Assembly (NCBI GenBank): GCA_029706075.1
Contig: JAINUG010000026.1
Span: forward strand, 5,474,674-5,538,673
DNA: 64,000 nucleotides
Source: Aldrovandia affinis
Lineage: Eukaryota; Chordata; Actinopteri; Notacanthiformes; Halosauridae
Reading direction: 5' to 3'
Part shown: positions 12,351 to 24,776 of the stretch, piece after piece
How the letters are laid out: each line of letters opens with the position of its first letter
How positions within the stretch are numbered: the stretch's first letter is position 1
Program-made: the position numbers and the translations under genes
Notes under the pieces: model-generated
Told to the model about the DNA's origin: nothing
What the model saw: the letters and a program-made list of their open reading frames with translations, nothing else
Databases searched by the model: none

Positions 12351-12898
12351 TACACTACCGTTCAAAAGTTTGGGGTCACCTTCCATCTGGACTATGGCTA
12401 ATCGGGCACTCCTTCATTCTTCAGCAAGATAACGACCCGAAACACACCTTGAAGTTGTGCAAGAACTATCTGGTGAAGGAGGAATGTGAACAACCACAGA
12501 CCTGGCCTTCCCAGTGTCCAGACCTCAATCCCATAGAACTTGTATGGGACAAACTGGAAAGGAAGAGTCAAAGCAAAGCAACCCACAAGTTTCTCTGGGA
12601 ATTTCTGCAGGATAGCTGGGAAAACATGTCGGGTGATTTCCTGCTAAAACTTATTACCCGAATGGCCACTGTTTGTGAGGCTATTCTCACACCAAAGGGT
12701 GACTATTTTGAGGAATCCAAGATTCAATTTTCAATATAATTTTCTTGAACATTTCTTTGATGTTCATTTTGTTCATTGTTACATGTGTTTTTTGTCATTT
12801 TAAAGTATTTACAGAAATGTATACGGTGTAAAGCATTGTCAATTATGAGATAAAAATTGTTTCCAGCAGGTGACCCCAAACTTTTGAACGGTAGTGTA
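12351..12898 (+). mobile_element. Tc1-like element with N-terminally deleted transposase
   Basis: The ends TACACTACCGTTCAAAAGTT and its inverse AACTTTTGAACGGTAGTGTA are intact, including TA. Inside, an open frame from about 12405 to 12739 keeps the C-terminal catalytic part: LQQDNDPKHT (second Asp) and PDLNPIELVWDKL (the Glu of DD34E). The N-terminal helix-turn-helix half and first Asp are deleted, so it cannot be active. Confidence 0.92.
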
Positions 12899-14878
12899 TA
12901 TATATATGAAAATGTTATAATGCAGACCCAATAATGAAAAAAATACATGAACTGAAACTATTTTATGAGTGAACAGTTTTTAGTAGCAAGCCAGCAAGAT
13001 AAATGTCTCTCAAAACTGGTGGGGACCCGACATGTATGTTGGATGAGCTCTGAAATAACCAGCTTTGAGTGAACTGTTTATTGGCTACTGCTCCAAACAT
13101 GTAGCCCTGAGAGAATCCTAAGAATGATTTTACAACTGTCTGATGGGATTCTATCAATCTGGTACAGATCTAGTACAAGAAAGAGTTCCTGTCTAGGTCC
13201 TAGACAATGCTCGGCTCTGTGGTCTAAAATTGAAATAGTTGGTGGCTGGGGAACGAAGGAAGAATGCAAAAAAATATTCTTTTTTCTATTTATTTCACAA
13301 ATGCTTGACTCTAAAGACCAATAGGGTGACTTAAGAGCTGCAGAGCTGGGCTGTGTGGTTTTCCTTGTCTAGCAGGGAAAAACTGATTCTAATAAGTAAC
13401 ATCTGTGAATTTTAGACATTTAAACCATTAATTTCTAGTCAATGGAGGCTAGATATAAAGATAAAATGTATTTTCTAATTCCCTATTTTTTATAATGAAT
13501 CTCAACATTCATATTGGATTTAAAACAAAATCATTTCCAAACATCCTCAAATGTTCCTTCATTTTGCCCTGAAATTGCCCTCTGAAATGTGTATCTTTGA
13601 AAATGTTTTCAAACAAAATAGTATGTGTGACGAAAGTATGGTGACTAAGCCTCGTGACTAAGTATGTTAATTAAGATTTTGGAACTGGTATACCATATCA
13701 GGAAATAAACTGTATACCTGTTTCAAAGACTCATTAAACAACAATGAGATTTTATCAATGTGCCGAAATAACCTTCCATGCAAATTAATACAACAATGCT
13801 TCTCGATTGTCTTCGGGCAAGCAGACGCAAACCAACTTGCTAAGAAAGGTTATAATAATAGCACCAGAGTGCTATTAATTTCCTGCAAAGCTAGTTTTCG
13901 GGCTCAACTGTTGTTTTGTCTACAATGGGCCCATAGTTTCACAGAGGCATAAAGTTAGTCTTGAACTCCCTGAAGTTAATATGAGGGGCTTAAGGACCTG
14001 TGTTGTGTTTGGCCCCTCCGCTCAAACCCATGAAGCCTACCATTTACCCTGTTCTGCTGTGGCCTGCAACATTAATCTAACAAACTCTCAATGAGCAACT
14101 CAATGTGCCCAAACGATGAGTTCTGGGTAGCCTAGCATTAAGAAGTCAAATAAACCTAAATCCTTTTGTTGATTCCTGGCTCTTACGTGGAGGGGGTAAC
14201 ATTAACTCACCTCCCCCAAACATATAAGATATAGCATATAAAATCAAAATCTCCAGAGAAAAAATCCAAGCAGTACAAATGTGCTGGATTTATGGAAAAA
14301 CGAATTAAGAATTTGGTTATCATTCCCTGATGAAAAGCTCTAGGGTAGTAATATTGTGGTTTGCATGAAGGGTTGAGCACACATGCTTTTGATGGTCAAA
14401 TATGAATGTCCATGATTTTGGATTACGTTTATTAGCTGAATGGAAAAATATAGCACGATGCCCAGTTCCATGAAAAATGAATCAAGTGAGAGATGCAAGG
14501 TTTTGTTTAACATCCAAAAATGCTAAAATCGGCTAGGTGACCTGTTCTCATCAATGTACCATACAGTATATGTTCTCATGTGTCTTTGCTTTTCAATTTG
14601 ACACACTTATATACATGCTTATGCCTCTCCATTGCACTGAAGCTACATGTTAAAGCTATTTTAATTTATTTGTCTACCAATATTTATTTTGGTCCCACTC
14701 TACATGATGTGGCCCTTATACCTGTGTTACATTGTAAATCCTAAGTAGATACAGCATAATTACTATGCATGTAGAGATTGTTACATTGTACTTACAACTA
14801 TAAAACCCTGTTTGCAGGTGTATTTGTTGTTTTTTACTGCAGTTGAAATTAAGCCCCCACAGCCACAAACATAAGAGC
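12899..14878. other. Intergenic DNA, nothing recognised
   Basis: AT-rich, no supported gene or repeat family. Confidence 0.45.
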
Positions 14879-14880
14879 TA

Positions 14881-15353
14881 CAGGTAACTGTCAAAATAAA
14901 GGAAACAGTTGACTAAATTAAGGGTTCTGTGGCTCTGTTTTGGTGTGGGGTGCATTTTCTTGGCATGGTTTAGGTCCTCTCAACCTGATGGGAGTGGTTT
15001 CTTCCAGGATTACATTCCTACATCCACAGGGCATAAGTGGTCACTGAATGGTTTGATGAGCATGAAAATGGTGTAAACCATATGCCATGGCTGTCTCAGT
15101 CACCAGATCTTAACCCAATTGAACACTTTTGATTCTGATGCGGCACCTGAGAGAGCATTTTCTACTACCATCAACAAAGCACAAAATTATGGAATTTCTC
15201 ATAGAAGACTGGCATGGCATTCGTCCAATAGAGTTCCAGACACTTGTAGAATCTATTCCAAAGTGCATTGAAGCTGTTCTGGCAGCTCGTGGTGGTCCAA
15301 CACCCTATTAAGACACTTTATGTTGGTTTTTCCTTTATTTTGCCAGTTACCTG
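14881..15353 (+). mobile_element. Internally deleted Tc1-like element
   Basis: The inverted ends are CAGGTAACTGTCAAAATAAA and TTTATTTTGCCAGTTACCTG, with TA on both sides (14879-14880 and 15354-15355). It keeps only the C-terminal transposase region, with a break after PNWTF-like sequence near 15125 and an open stretch 15129-15311 ending ARGGPTPY. Same family as 1090-2395. Confidence 0.9.
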
Positions 15354-15355
15354 TA

Positions 15356-15734
15356 GGTAGTTCATTTATTCTCCTTTTACTACAGTCATGATATTAACTT
15401 CAACTTTTGTAAGTACAATGTAACAATGTGTACATACACAGTAGTTGCACCGTACTTCTGTAGTGACAGTGTACTTACACATGTATTAGGGCAGTAATGT
15501 AAAGTGGGACCAGATGAGAATCCAAAATGAAAGCTGTTGAAATTTTTTTTTAAACCTACGCCTTGTGTGCATTAAAAACCATTCTCACACACAAATTCAT
15601 AATTACATAGTTGCTGACTCCAACACAATGAGCTAAAATCATGTGATATCACTTTACCTATCAAAAAGCAGTTTGTAAAACAGCAGTCTTGGTGGGTGTT
15701 TTGTGCAAAAATAAAAGTGATTGCTTTCATCACT
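15356..15734. other. Intergenic DNA, nothing recognised
   Basis: No gene or repeat identified. Confidence 0.4.
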
Positions 15735-16102
15735 CAAAGATAAATTAACTGCAGCATTGCCATCTTCCGCAAGAGACTCAAAACCCACCTTTTCAGACTC
15801 CACTACCACTGAATTCTGTACATCTAGCCTATTGTCATCACCACTGCCAACTTGCTCAACACTTCTTGTATATGTACCCCTGCCTTCTCATAAAAAAATA
15901 AAAAATAATAATTACTAACCTTTTCCTTCCCAGTGTTACAGGTATGGTATGCAGCTGCCTACAACGATGTCTATCGCTGTATTACTGCACTGATCTCATG
16001 CTATGATTGTTCCTACCATGTATTAATGCACATCTGGTAAGTCGCTCTGGATAAGAACGTCTGCTAAATTCTTAAAATGTAAAATGTAATGTAATGCATT
16101 CT
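15735..16102 (+). mobile_element. L2-type LINE, 3' end fragment
   Basis: It begins in the last codons of the reverse-transcriptase reading frame (CGCAAGAGACTCAAAACCCA, RKRLKTHLF with breaks). Next comes the 3' UTR GCAGCTGCCTACAACGATGT and the tail GTAAGTCGCTCTGGATAAGA with ATGTAA repeats. The same 3' part recurs at 22003-22160. Confidence 0.8.
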
Positions 16103-17195
16103 AATGTGAATGTAGATATTATTAGTCTTTACACTCACTTCATCTGTTTTCACAGTTACATTTTGGGGGTATTTTTGCACCTGTTTTTCAGCTTGATGTC
16201 TATTTGAACTGTTTTATTGTTGTTCTTGGTGCTCATTTGACATATAAGAAGGGGGTAACAAAAAGAAGGAAGTCCTCTTGAGCAGGATTACCGAACTGCA
16301 GGCTTCAAGAACTGCCCCGCGTCCAACCTCTGAAATCCCAGGCGGTCGTGAGAGCCATTCCTCTCTTATCCGTCACATTTCATCTGAGATTTATTCAAGG
16401 CCTTGTTCTGCCCATTCTAACATTCTCCTCCATTTCTTTATTCTCTGTGTGAGGGGCTCATGCCGCACCCACGTGCTAGACGATTTATGCATCCGCCGAG
16501 AGAGAAAGGGCCCTGCTGAGAGAGAGCAGCTCCAGATGGACGATATGAATCCTACGTCTCCATTTCAGCGAGTCACACGTTGCAGAGGTACTGGCGAGCG
16601 CTGTGATTCCCCAATGCTGTCCGTTCTGTGGGACATTACTCACCGAGGAAATTCAGTTAGCCACTGCAGAAATTAAACATTTACCAGGGAATTGGCAGTT
16701 AAGTTTGCTTTAATCCAATACCACAGCTATGCGTCGTTTGTGAGGGGAAGAAAAAAATATGAAGACAGCACATGTCCGTTTTTCATCATATCTGAGTCAC
16801 TGGCAGTGCAATTTTGCTTTCCCACAGACTGATAGCAGATGATTTATTTAAACACAACCGTGGTGTAGGCCCTCTTGTCTTATTATGCATTACTGCAGAA
16901 TTCTTATCCCTGTGTTTCCCAGGGTGCTCATAGAACACTGAGGCCCTGCATCTTGTCATGGATTCAGATCACAAAATGTACTCCCTTTTGGAATGACAAG
17001 TCAGGGGTGGTCTTGTATACACAGTAAACCAACTAAGCGGTAAACATGGTTATTTAAGCAAATTGCAAAGTGTGCATATGTACTGTACATATGAATAACA
17101 TACTTTTCTTCCAATGCTCCTGGTGTCTCTTACTCTGGAAGATTTATGTCTGTGCTGCTTACAAACTCACCATACCTTCTCATATTGGATAAGCA
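16103..17195. other. Intergenic DNA, nothing recognised
   Basis: About 16280-16680 is GC-richer than its surroundings. I see neither a credible gene nor a repeat. It could be conserved non-coding DNA, which only alignment could show. Confidence 0.4.
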
Positions 17196-18086
17196 TTGGG
17201 GTCCAAAAGTCTGAGTCCACTATCAATCAATCAATCTTCAATCTTTATTTTTGTATAGCGCCATTTACAAACAGGTTGTCACACAGCACTTCACAATTGG
17301 CATTTTCCAGAGGGAATCAAAAACCAGAAAACCATTGGAGCCAATGTGGGAGACTGAAAATTATTCCCTGACCCCTTAAAAGGCGGTCGAGATGAACTCC
17401 TGGAAAATGGTGGGATACAGAGAAAAACAAAACAAATAGTTCTTGAGGCTCATGAGGCTTAACAGACCACCGGAAGGGCATTCTTCGGCATCCTAAGTGT
17501 AGGGGTGGGGTGGACCTCATCCCTCCAGATACCAGGGCAGGGCGGGGGATGGAACCAGCAGCTAGGGTCCGGGCCAGCGGCATCTGGCTAACACATGGCA
17601 GGGGTGGGGGGTTGACTCTGGGGCAGGTGAGCTCCAGGCAGGTGTCACGAAGCCGGGGAGAAAAGAGGAAAGGTGCAATTATGACTATGATAAATATCAC
17701 ACCGGATCAGGGGAAAGAGTAGAGTGATAACACTTTTGCACCAGCAGAAGTAATCTAGGGCAGCATAACTAATTAGGTGAGTGGCACAGGGAGCACGCAG
17801 CCATGAGGGCACTCAGAGACCATCTCACCACATTATCAGCAGTCCTGATAGGGGTGGATCATCACTTATGATTGGTGACAGTAAGGATAGCTCATTGCAC
17901 CAGCTCTATTGCTACGCCCCCTCCACATCTGCACCTAATGACTATAAGAGAGACTAAAGAGATGTGTTTTTAACCTAGACTTGAAAATTGAGACGACTAC
18001 CACTACCAAAAAACTTTGTGTTAGTGTTCGATGAACAATGAAAACAAACAGATTTTGGTAGTGGACTCAAACTTTTGGACCCCACT
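17196..18086. mobile_element. DNA transposon (family of 11631-12160) filled by an inverted repeat insertion
   Basis: The left end GGGGTCCAAAAGTCTGAGTC survives for only about 25 bp. The right end (TTGTGTTAGTGTTCGATGAA to AACTTTTGGACCCCACT) keeps about 70 bp. Between them, about 17221-18000 begins (ATCA)n-CTTCAATCTTTATTTTTGTATAGCGCC and runs into a GC-rich body. That fits an inverted LINE or SINE-like 3' end that replaced the interior. Confidence 0.75.
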
Positions 18087-18123
18087 GTGTGTGTATATCA
18101 TCAGGTCAGAATTCATTGTAATC

Positions 18124-18698
18124 TGTTACGGCCACGGCCGCAACTTTGTTTATTTTTTGTGTTTCCTCGTGTTTTCCCTTTTCCCTGTTCTCCTGTTCTC
18201 CCTGTCAGTTTTATGTTTGTGCGTGTGTTGTGGGCGTGGCTTCTCCCTTCGGTACTTCCCGGCTTCTCTCGTCGGCATTCTCCAGCTCCCTCCTGATTGC
18301 CGTGGATCTGCGACACCTGCTCTGCCCGCATACCTGTCATCAATTATCATCAACCCCGGTTTCTCATCCACTCACCGTCAGATCGTTGTCTCCGCTTCAG
18401 TGGTAGCTATACGCATCAAGACCTTTCCAAACCGTGATCTTTCCGCGGTATTATCTCTGCCTGTTTTTTTATGTTTATTCGCCCTCTCTGACTCCAGGTT
18501 CACTCCTCGCCTACCTGCCTGCCTGCCTGCCCGCTTACCCGCCTGCCTGCCTGCCCGCTTACCTGTCCTGCCTGCCTCTCTCGTCTGCCCTCACCATCGC
18601 TTCCCTACCCCAGTCTTTGTTTATATAATAAATATTTCACTTTACCGAATTCTCAGTGTCTGTGTCTGCGTTTGGGTCCGCTCTGTGTCATCCTATCA
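18124..18698. mobile_element. Solo LTR with 5-bp target-site duplication
   Basis: It starts TGTTACGGCC and ends CCTATCA (TG...CA), and is flanked by TAATC at 18119-18123 and 18699-18703. It contains a CT-rich body with (CTGC)n repeats and an AATAAA at about 18628, about 70 bp before the 3' edge. That layout suits a plus-strand LTR left by recombination between the two LTRs of a provirus-like element. It codes for nothing credible. Confidence 0.82.
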
Positions 18699-18703
18699 TA
18701 ATC

Positions 18704-20679
18704 CTTGATAAAGATTAGCAAAAAAGGCTGTACAAAGTAAACGACACACGTTATGTGCTATATTGTATGATCAAAACATTTGGAAATTATGTTATTTTAT
18801 ACAAATAACAGTGACAGTTTCATCATTCAAGGCAACTACAGTCAATTCTGTTTGAATGGTGTTTGAACGATGTCACTGGCAGCCGTGAACACTCGGGATA
18901 ATGGACTCTTGACCATAAAAGGTTTTGGTGAGTTTACATGTGCTGCCAACCTTCTCTGTAGGCTCTGCCATAATGCAGTGGCTGTGATGCTGTGAGGAAC
19001 TGAAGAAAAAAATAAAATAATATTAAACTATTTTTCACACCAATTTTCTTTTCTCCCAATTTGGAATGCCCAATTACATCCATAAGCCCATCTCATTGCT
19101 GCAATGTTCTCTCTCATTTCAGAAGAGTACAGATAAGCACAGGCGCTCCTCTAAAACGTGTGCTTCTAGCCACAATTTTTTTTATCACTGAGCCACACCA
19201 GCTGAGCTGCGCAGTCATTGTGTTGGCATACTACACTGCATGTGCAGCTGGTGAAGACTGCAGGTGCAAATCCACTGAAGTATTACTCTTGTGCAATAAG
19301 ACAAGGATAAACCTGCCAAAAATGGATTGAAACCCTCCCTCCCTGGGCAACACAACACAAACCAGTCCTCTGAGTTTAGCCAAAAGCAAACATTTCCAAG
19401 ATAGTCATTTGAACAATTCACATGGGGAGTACTATTACCAATCAGTTGCATTCATCCAGATATTTAAAAATCATTTGGCTTCACAAACAGTATCGTTTGT
19501 TCATTGGAGTTTGCACAGTTGTCCCTTTATAGACTCTATAGAGGTCAATTACTGACCGGCTGTCAACCTTATTGATGAATGGACTGCAGAATCCCCTCCA
19601 TGACAGTGTCAAATTGTTCCCACAATAGATTAGTGACCCTACTGTACATCCCTTACTCTCATTCATTAAAACATGGAGAACGGCACTGTGAATGCATCTA
19701 GTGTGCCGCCTTTATTTCTGTCAGGGGCATGTTAACGTTTTATGGAAATTGCCATGGAGACGGTGGGGAACGTTGATTGTTTTCGGAAAGCCTGCATAAT
19801 TTCATTTGCCGTTGCAGAGCAGGCCTCTGTGATCCCACTGGAAGGTTGGTGGGGGAAAAAGTGACATTACTTACTGAGTCACCCCCGCTAAGTAGTAAAA
19901 AAATATATAAAAAAATCTGCCAACACAAAGTGCTGCCTGTTACTGTGTTTGTAATAATGCTTTTCACTTTGGTTCGCTGTGACTCACTCCAAAACCTCCA
20001 CATTCAGTGTTGAAACCACTGAACATAAGTTTTGCAGACTTGTACTGTTAGTGAGTTGAGAAAGACCTTAGACATTAGAGAGATGCCTCAACAGCTGTTC
20101 CACTCCCCCCCTCCCCTTGCCAGAGAGAATAGAGGCACAGTGTAAAGGTTTGGCAAATACTTCATCGGGAGCTCAGTCACACTCTCCTAAACAGTTCTTG
20201 GACCATTTTTCATTTTGGTTAAGTGTTTAGGTTTAGCTGATGATTAGACAGCTTTACTGTAAGGTTTACATTTCTGGCTCTGGATCTATTCCCTAACACA
20301 TCTTCCACACCAATGGCAGATTTTTGTTTGGTTTATAAAACGTTAATGTGGGTTCATTATAGACAGTAGTGTCTTCGAAACTGCCCTGCTACTGTCTCCA
20401 CATTGTGGGATCACCAAGCTTGGCTTGGTTTCTGTTGTGTTGCTTGTGAATTTATAATATTGGTGAGGACAAAGAAATGGGAAAATTTCCCCTTGGTCCC
20501 CTAGTGGCAACCGAAAATAAAACTTGGAGAGAAAATGTATGTTATGCATTTTGGGTAGACAGTATATGACTTAATAATTTAGATAACAGTACAGTACAGT
20601 TTAAAAAATCTTGAGCTTAAATCATGACTGAATTTATGTGAGATGATATTGAAATGCTTCTAAATCTTATTATATCCTT
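18704..20679. other. Intergenic DNA with old repeat fragments
   Basis: 18704-18745 (CTTGATAAAGATTAGC, then AAAAAAGGCTGTACAAAGTA) matches the end of the Tc1 family at 21172, so the solo LTR had landed in or beside such a copy. About 19039-19330 starts TTTTCTCCCAATTTGGAATG and looks like a decayed inverted SINE. No gene is seen. Confidence 0.45.
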
Positions 20680-21118
20680 TCCCAGATTGGTGCTTATTGG
20701 TGCTTTTGAAAAACCTTTTCTCAGATTTGCTTTGAATGTTCTTTGGTCTTCATGATGAAGCTCTTGTTTGTAAATGCACTAACCAACTGTGGGACCTCTC
20801 ACAGAGAAGTGTATTTAATTTTAAATCATTTGAAACACCTTAATTGTACACAGGTGGACTCCACTCAAATAATTACCTGACCTCTGAAGACAATTGATTA
20901 CACCAGAGGTTATTTAAGTATGTCTTACCAAAAGGGGTGAATACTTATGGAATACATTTGATTGGTAAATAATGTAGAAAAAGCTTTAAAGTATGTTTTT
21001 TCACTTTGATGTTATTTAGCATTTTGTTAAGTAGCAAGAAATCGAAATAAATTTTGATCCCATGTAGTAACAAAATAAGATGTTGAAAAGGTCCAAGGGG
21101 GTGAATACTTTTCATACC

Positions 21119-21120
<2 letters not shown>
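20680..21120. mobile_element. Decayed non-autonomous Tc1-like element
   Basis: It contains the typical non-coding arms of fish Tc1 elements (AAAAGGGGTGAATACTTATG, GGTCCAAGGGGGTGAATACT). It lacks transposase. The left boundary is uncertain. Confidence 0.6.

Positions 21121-21121
<1 letters not shown>

Positions 21122-21155
<34 letters not shown>
21122..21155. repeat. (TA)n microsatellite
   Basis: Perfect TA array between two Tc1-like elements. Confidence 0.95.
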
Positions 21156-21159
<4 letters not shown>

Positions 21160-21382
21160 CATACACATACAGTACCCTCCAAAATTATTCACACCCTTGA
21201 TAAAGATAAGCAAAGAAGGCTGTATAAAATAAGCAATGCAGGTAATGAATTGTATGCAGAAAAACTCAAAAAAATTTAATTATTATTTTATACTAATACA
21301 ATTGCTCAGAGAAAAAGAGAAAGTAATATTTTTTCCCCAAAAAGTGTCACAATTATCCATATTCATGTTTTCAGTAGCATAA

Positions 21383-21470
21383 CATAAAATGTGCCAGTTA
21401 GCAGATGCTTTTATCCAAAGCGACTTTTGCATACATATTTCAGTATATCTGGTCCCAATGGGAATACACA
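21383..21470 (-). repeat. SINE type B, 3' fragment
   Basis: Inverse of the type B tail (GCTTTTATCCAAAGCGACTT, TCTGGTCCCAATGGG). The tRNA head is absent. Confidence 0.75.
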
Positions 21471-22002
21471 GTACTTTGTGAACCCTTCCCTCACAAGGAT
21501 AACACTTCTGACTCGTTTTCTATAGTGAACATAATGGTGGGATCTTCAGATTTTGGTGAGATGAGACCAAAATTGCGCTTTTTGGCCATGCACACCAGCG
21601 GTGGGTTTTTGCATCGGAAGAAAGACACTTATGTTGTAAAGGACGTATACATAAGTATGGTAGTGAATCTTAGATGTTATGGTTTTTTTTTGGAACCTAC
21701 TGATCCTGGGGTCCTTGTTAAGGTAAATGGAATCATGAAATCTAGCAAGTACCAAGACATTTTGGCCAAAAACCGGGTTTACCCCTGCCAGGAAGCAGTT
21801 TACCCACATCTTTCATCAAGACTAAGCATACCTCAATTATCCCAAGCATATCTCAATATCAACCAATAAATGATTAACTGACCACAAAATTATTGTTTTC
21901 CAATGGCGAAAGTTTCCAGACTTGAACCCAATCATAGATCAATGGATCTGAAGGATCTTGAAAGATTATGTATGGAGGAATGGTTAAAAGTCTAACAGGT
22001 AT

Positions 22003-22160
22003 GGTATGCAGCTGCCTACAACGATGTCTATCGCTGTATTACTGCACTGATCTCTTACACGAACTATGATTGTTCTTACCATGTATTAATGCACATCTTG
22101 TAAGTTCGCTCTGGATAAGAGCGTCTGCTAAATGCTTAAAATGTAAATGTAAAAGTCATG
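22003..22160 (+). repeat. L2-type 3' tail fragment
   Basis: GCAGCTGCCTACAACGATGT through GCGTCTGCTAAATGCTTAAA, the same sequence as 15955-16100. Confidence 0.8.
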
Positions 22161-24745
22161 TTAATGCAGATCTATTTTTATTGGATTTTGTTTAAAACAA
22201 TTATTAGGGGTGTGAATAATTGTGACATCTTTTTGGGGAAAAATATTATTTGTTAAAGAAAATATATTTCTCTGAACAATTGCGTTAGTATAAAAGAATA
22301 TAATTTTAAATTATTTGAGCATGAAATATACTGTAGCTCATAACTTGTATTGTTTAGTTTAGATAGATAGATTGTTTATTGTCCTTTTCAGGAAATTTGT
22401 TGCCACAGTCTGTACAGAGAAAGCCTCACATAAATTACATAAATACAAATATACACACCACTATTACATGCATACATTAAATATGCGCCCACATGGGTAC
22501 ATCCACATTTTTTCCAACATACACAGTCATACTCATCTATACATGATTTTTATATATACAGCCTTGTTTTTGCTCAACTTTATCAACGGTCTCAATAATT
22601 GTTGAACTGACCGTACATAGATAGATAGTAATCATTTCAGAATAATAAGCATTCTGTGCATAGACATTGAATATGAGATCACTGTACCGAGGTCAAATAT
22701 AGTCAATATACATTATGGGATGGGACAGTTTCTCACTGTGATCACTTAAGTAAAATAAGTATTTCTATGGAACGTGAGATTCTATCAGCAAAACGTTGTT
22801 TTTCAGATGGATTAATATTACATCAATTTAATTCTTCCCAAACCCTCTGGCTTATGGCTGATCTCACTTCCTGTTCCTGAGGCCTAGACCGATCGCCTGT
22901 ATTGAGTTTGCATGGGTCGTCATCAGTTCCAAGCTGAGGGAACACAATCAACGCTCCTGCTAACTTTGTATCTCAGTGTGGATTTATGGAATCAAGACGT
23001 CCAATTAGCCAAAGCGTCATTTGTGCGTAAAGTGCACGGTTCGGGTGTGAAGCACAGCCAAGACTTTTTCCTGCGTGTAGCCAAAGAAACTGACCAGAAG
23101 TGAGTTCAAAGCCAACACGTGTTGTTATTTCTCTGCTCTTACTTTAAAGTTATTTACTTATTTGGCCAATGTTCTAATCTAGAGCAACTAGCAAGGCTAC
23201 AATGCAAAATCCATTAGTGTACACCACAGGAGAACAGTTACAAAAGAGCCAATGGTACAGTGAATAAGCATCAAGATGAAAAACAGAGCTAAAATTTGCA
23301 TAATTATTTTAGCATACATACAATGCCTAACAATTCAACCTTTTGTGCAACATGCATGCATCATGCTTACTAAGTGACAAGCTGCACTCTGGGTACTTGG
23401 TCAGCATTATCATAAGGTTTTCATTTTCCCCTTTATCCTAGGAGAATTCTATGTAAAAATGTAATATTTTAATATGCGGATGTGCATTATCCCAGTGGTG
23501 TCACCGTTGGGAATGGAGCCCTTTGTGTTTTTGGGGTGGTGCTGTCTCCATGTTGACAGGAAAACGAATTATAAATTAAGAGTCAACAATGATGTGTCGT
23601 CTGGCCCAAGGCTGTTTTACACTGTCCCCGCTACATAAACCCGCAACAGCACAGTCTGAAATAGAGGTGTCAAACTCAGCTCACAGACCGCAAGCACACA
23701 CATTGCCTTTTGCGACCCAGCCTCTGCTTTGAATTAATTTGCCTAATCATTTACTCGTTTCTTTCATTTTTTGACTAAATGAGACATTACAGCTGAGGAC
23801 AACACATGCTCATGATTCTCAAATATCTGACTGCAGTGAATTTTGGGGACAACATTTCAAACGTACAAAATTTAGCACATAAAACTTTGTATTGTCAATA
23901 GTTATTTGTAGTTCTGCCAGTCAGGAACACGATCAAAAGAAGTTCTCTTTCCCTTGCTTTGGGGGAGGGTGAGGCTACTGCTGTTTGGCAGATGAGAGGG
24001 GCAATAAACATGTTCAGATCAACATGTGAGCCTCCCTCCACAGCTCTGACCCAACAGGAAGTTTGAGGAAATATGTTTAACATTTTACTGACTGGCTAAC
24101 TCAGAGTCAAACAAACAGAGACATCTGTGCGCTACAATACAGTCCACACCGTGCCCACCTACAAAACTGCTGCTGGCTTCTCTCCCCCGTGCTGTGTGGT
24201 TCTGACATTGTCTTTGATGAGACTGATGGCTTTCGACATCTGCATGATTGACAGACTCGTTTAAAGCTATCGATGTTAGATCTTCTTGCTTGCAAGCCAA
24301 AAAAATTATAGCCTTCAAGGGATAATCCTTTAAAGCAGTGGACGCAAAGTTGAAACTGTGTTGTTCTTGAGTCCACGGCCAACTTGAAGTTAATGACCTT
24401 ATTATGGCTGGTTATGCAAGAAAGTAATTCTGCAATCAATCTAGAGAACAACTCTGCTATTGTATTCAGGGACACGGCATGATATCCTTAAGCATTGCAT
24501 AACACAAGGGACCTGGTGGCCTCTTACCCAGTTTATTAACGTAACTGGGAATAGACATTAAAGACTTTTTAGAAGTTATTACATATTGTACACATGATGG
24601 GCAAAAATACTCAATGATATCATCCCAGAAAACAGCTCTAACATGTAGTTGTTTTGTAAATTTGGTAAGTGCCTTCACATCAGTGGAATTGGAACCTTGC
24701 CAACCTCTCATCAGTGCACAGGAGACTTATTCATGTGTGCAAAAG

Positions 24746-24776
24746 AACACACACACACGCACGCACACACACACAC
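24746..24776. repeat. (AC)n microsatellite
   Basis: AC array interrupted by GC units. Confidence 0.9.

Larger units (their letters stand above)
21172..22325 (+). mobile_element. Tc1-like element with long inverted repeats, transposase relic and two inserted repeats
   Basis: The left arm (CCCTCCAAAATTATTCACAC to about 21360) is mirrored at about 22195-22325 (TAGGGGTGTGAATAATTGTG...). The interior is a decayed transposase: 21540-21600 corresponds to the DETK-type catalytic stretch in several frames. A type B SINE fragment (21383-21470, minus) and an L2-type tail (22003-22160) interrupt it. Confidence 0.8.

Noticed and set aside
18031-18708. 225-codon open frame on plus
   Set aside because: It runs across a DNA transposon end and the solo LTR. 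Composition is CT-repeat driven and there is no domain.
21405-21869. 154-codon open frame
   Set aside because: It crosses a SINE fragment and a decayed Tc1 transposase in the wrong frame.
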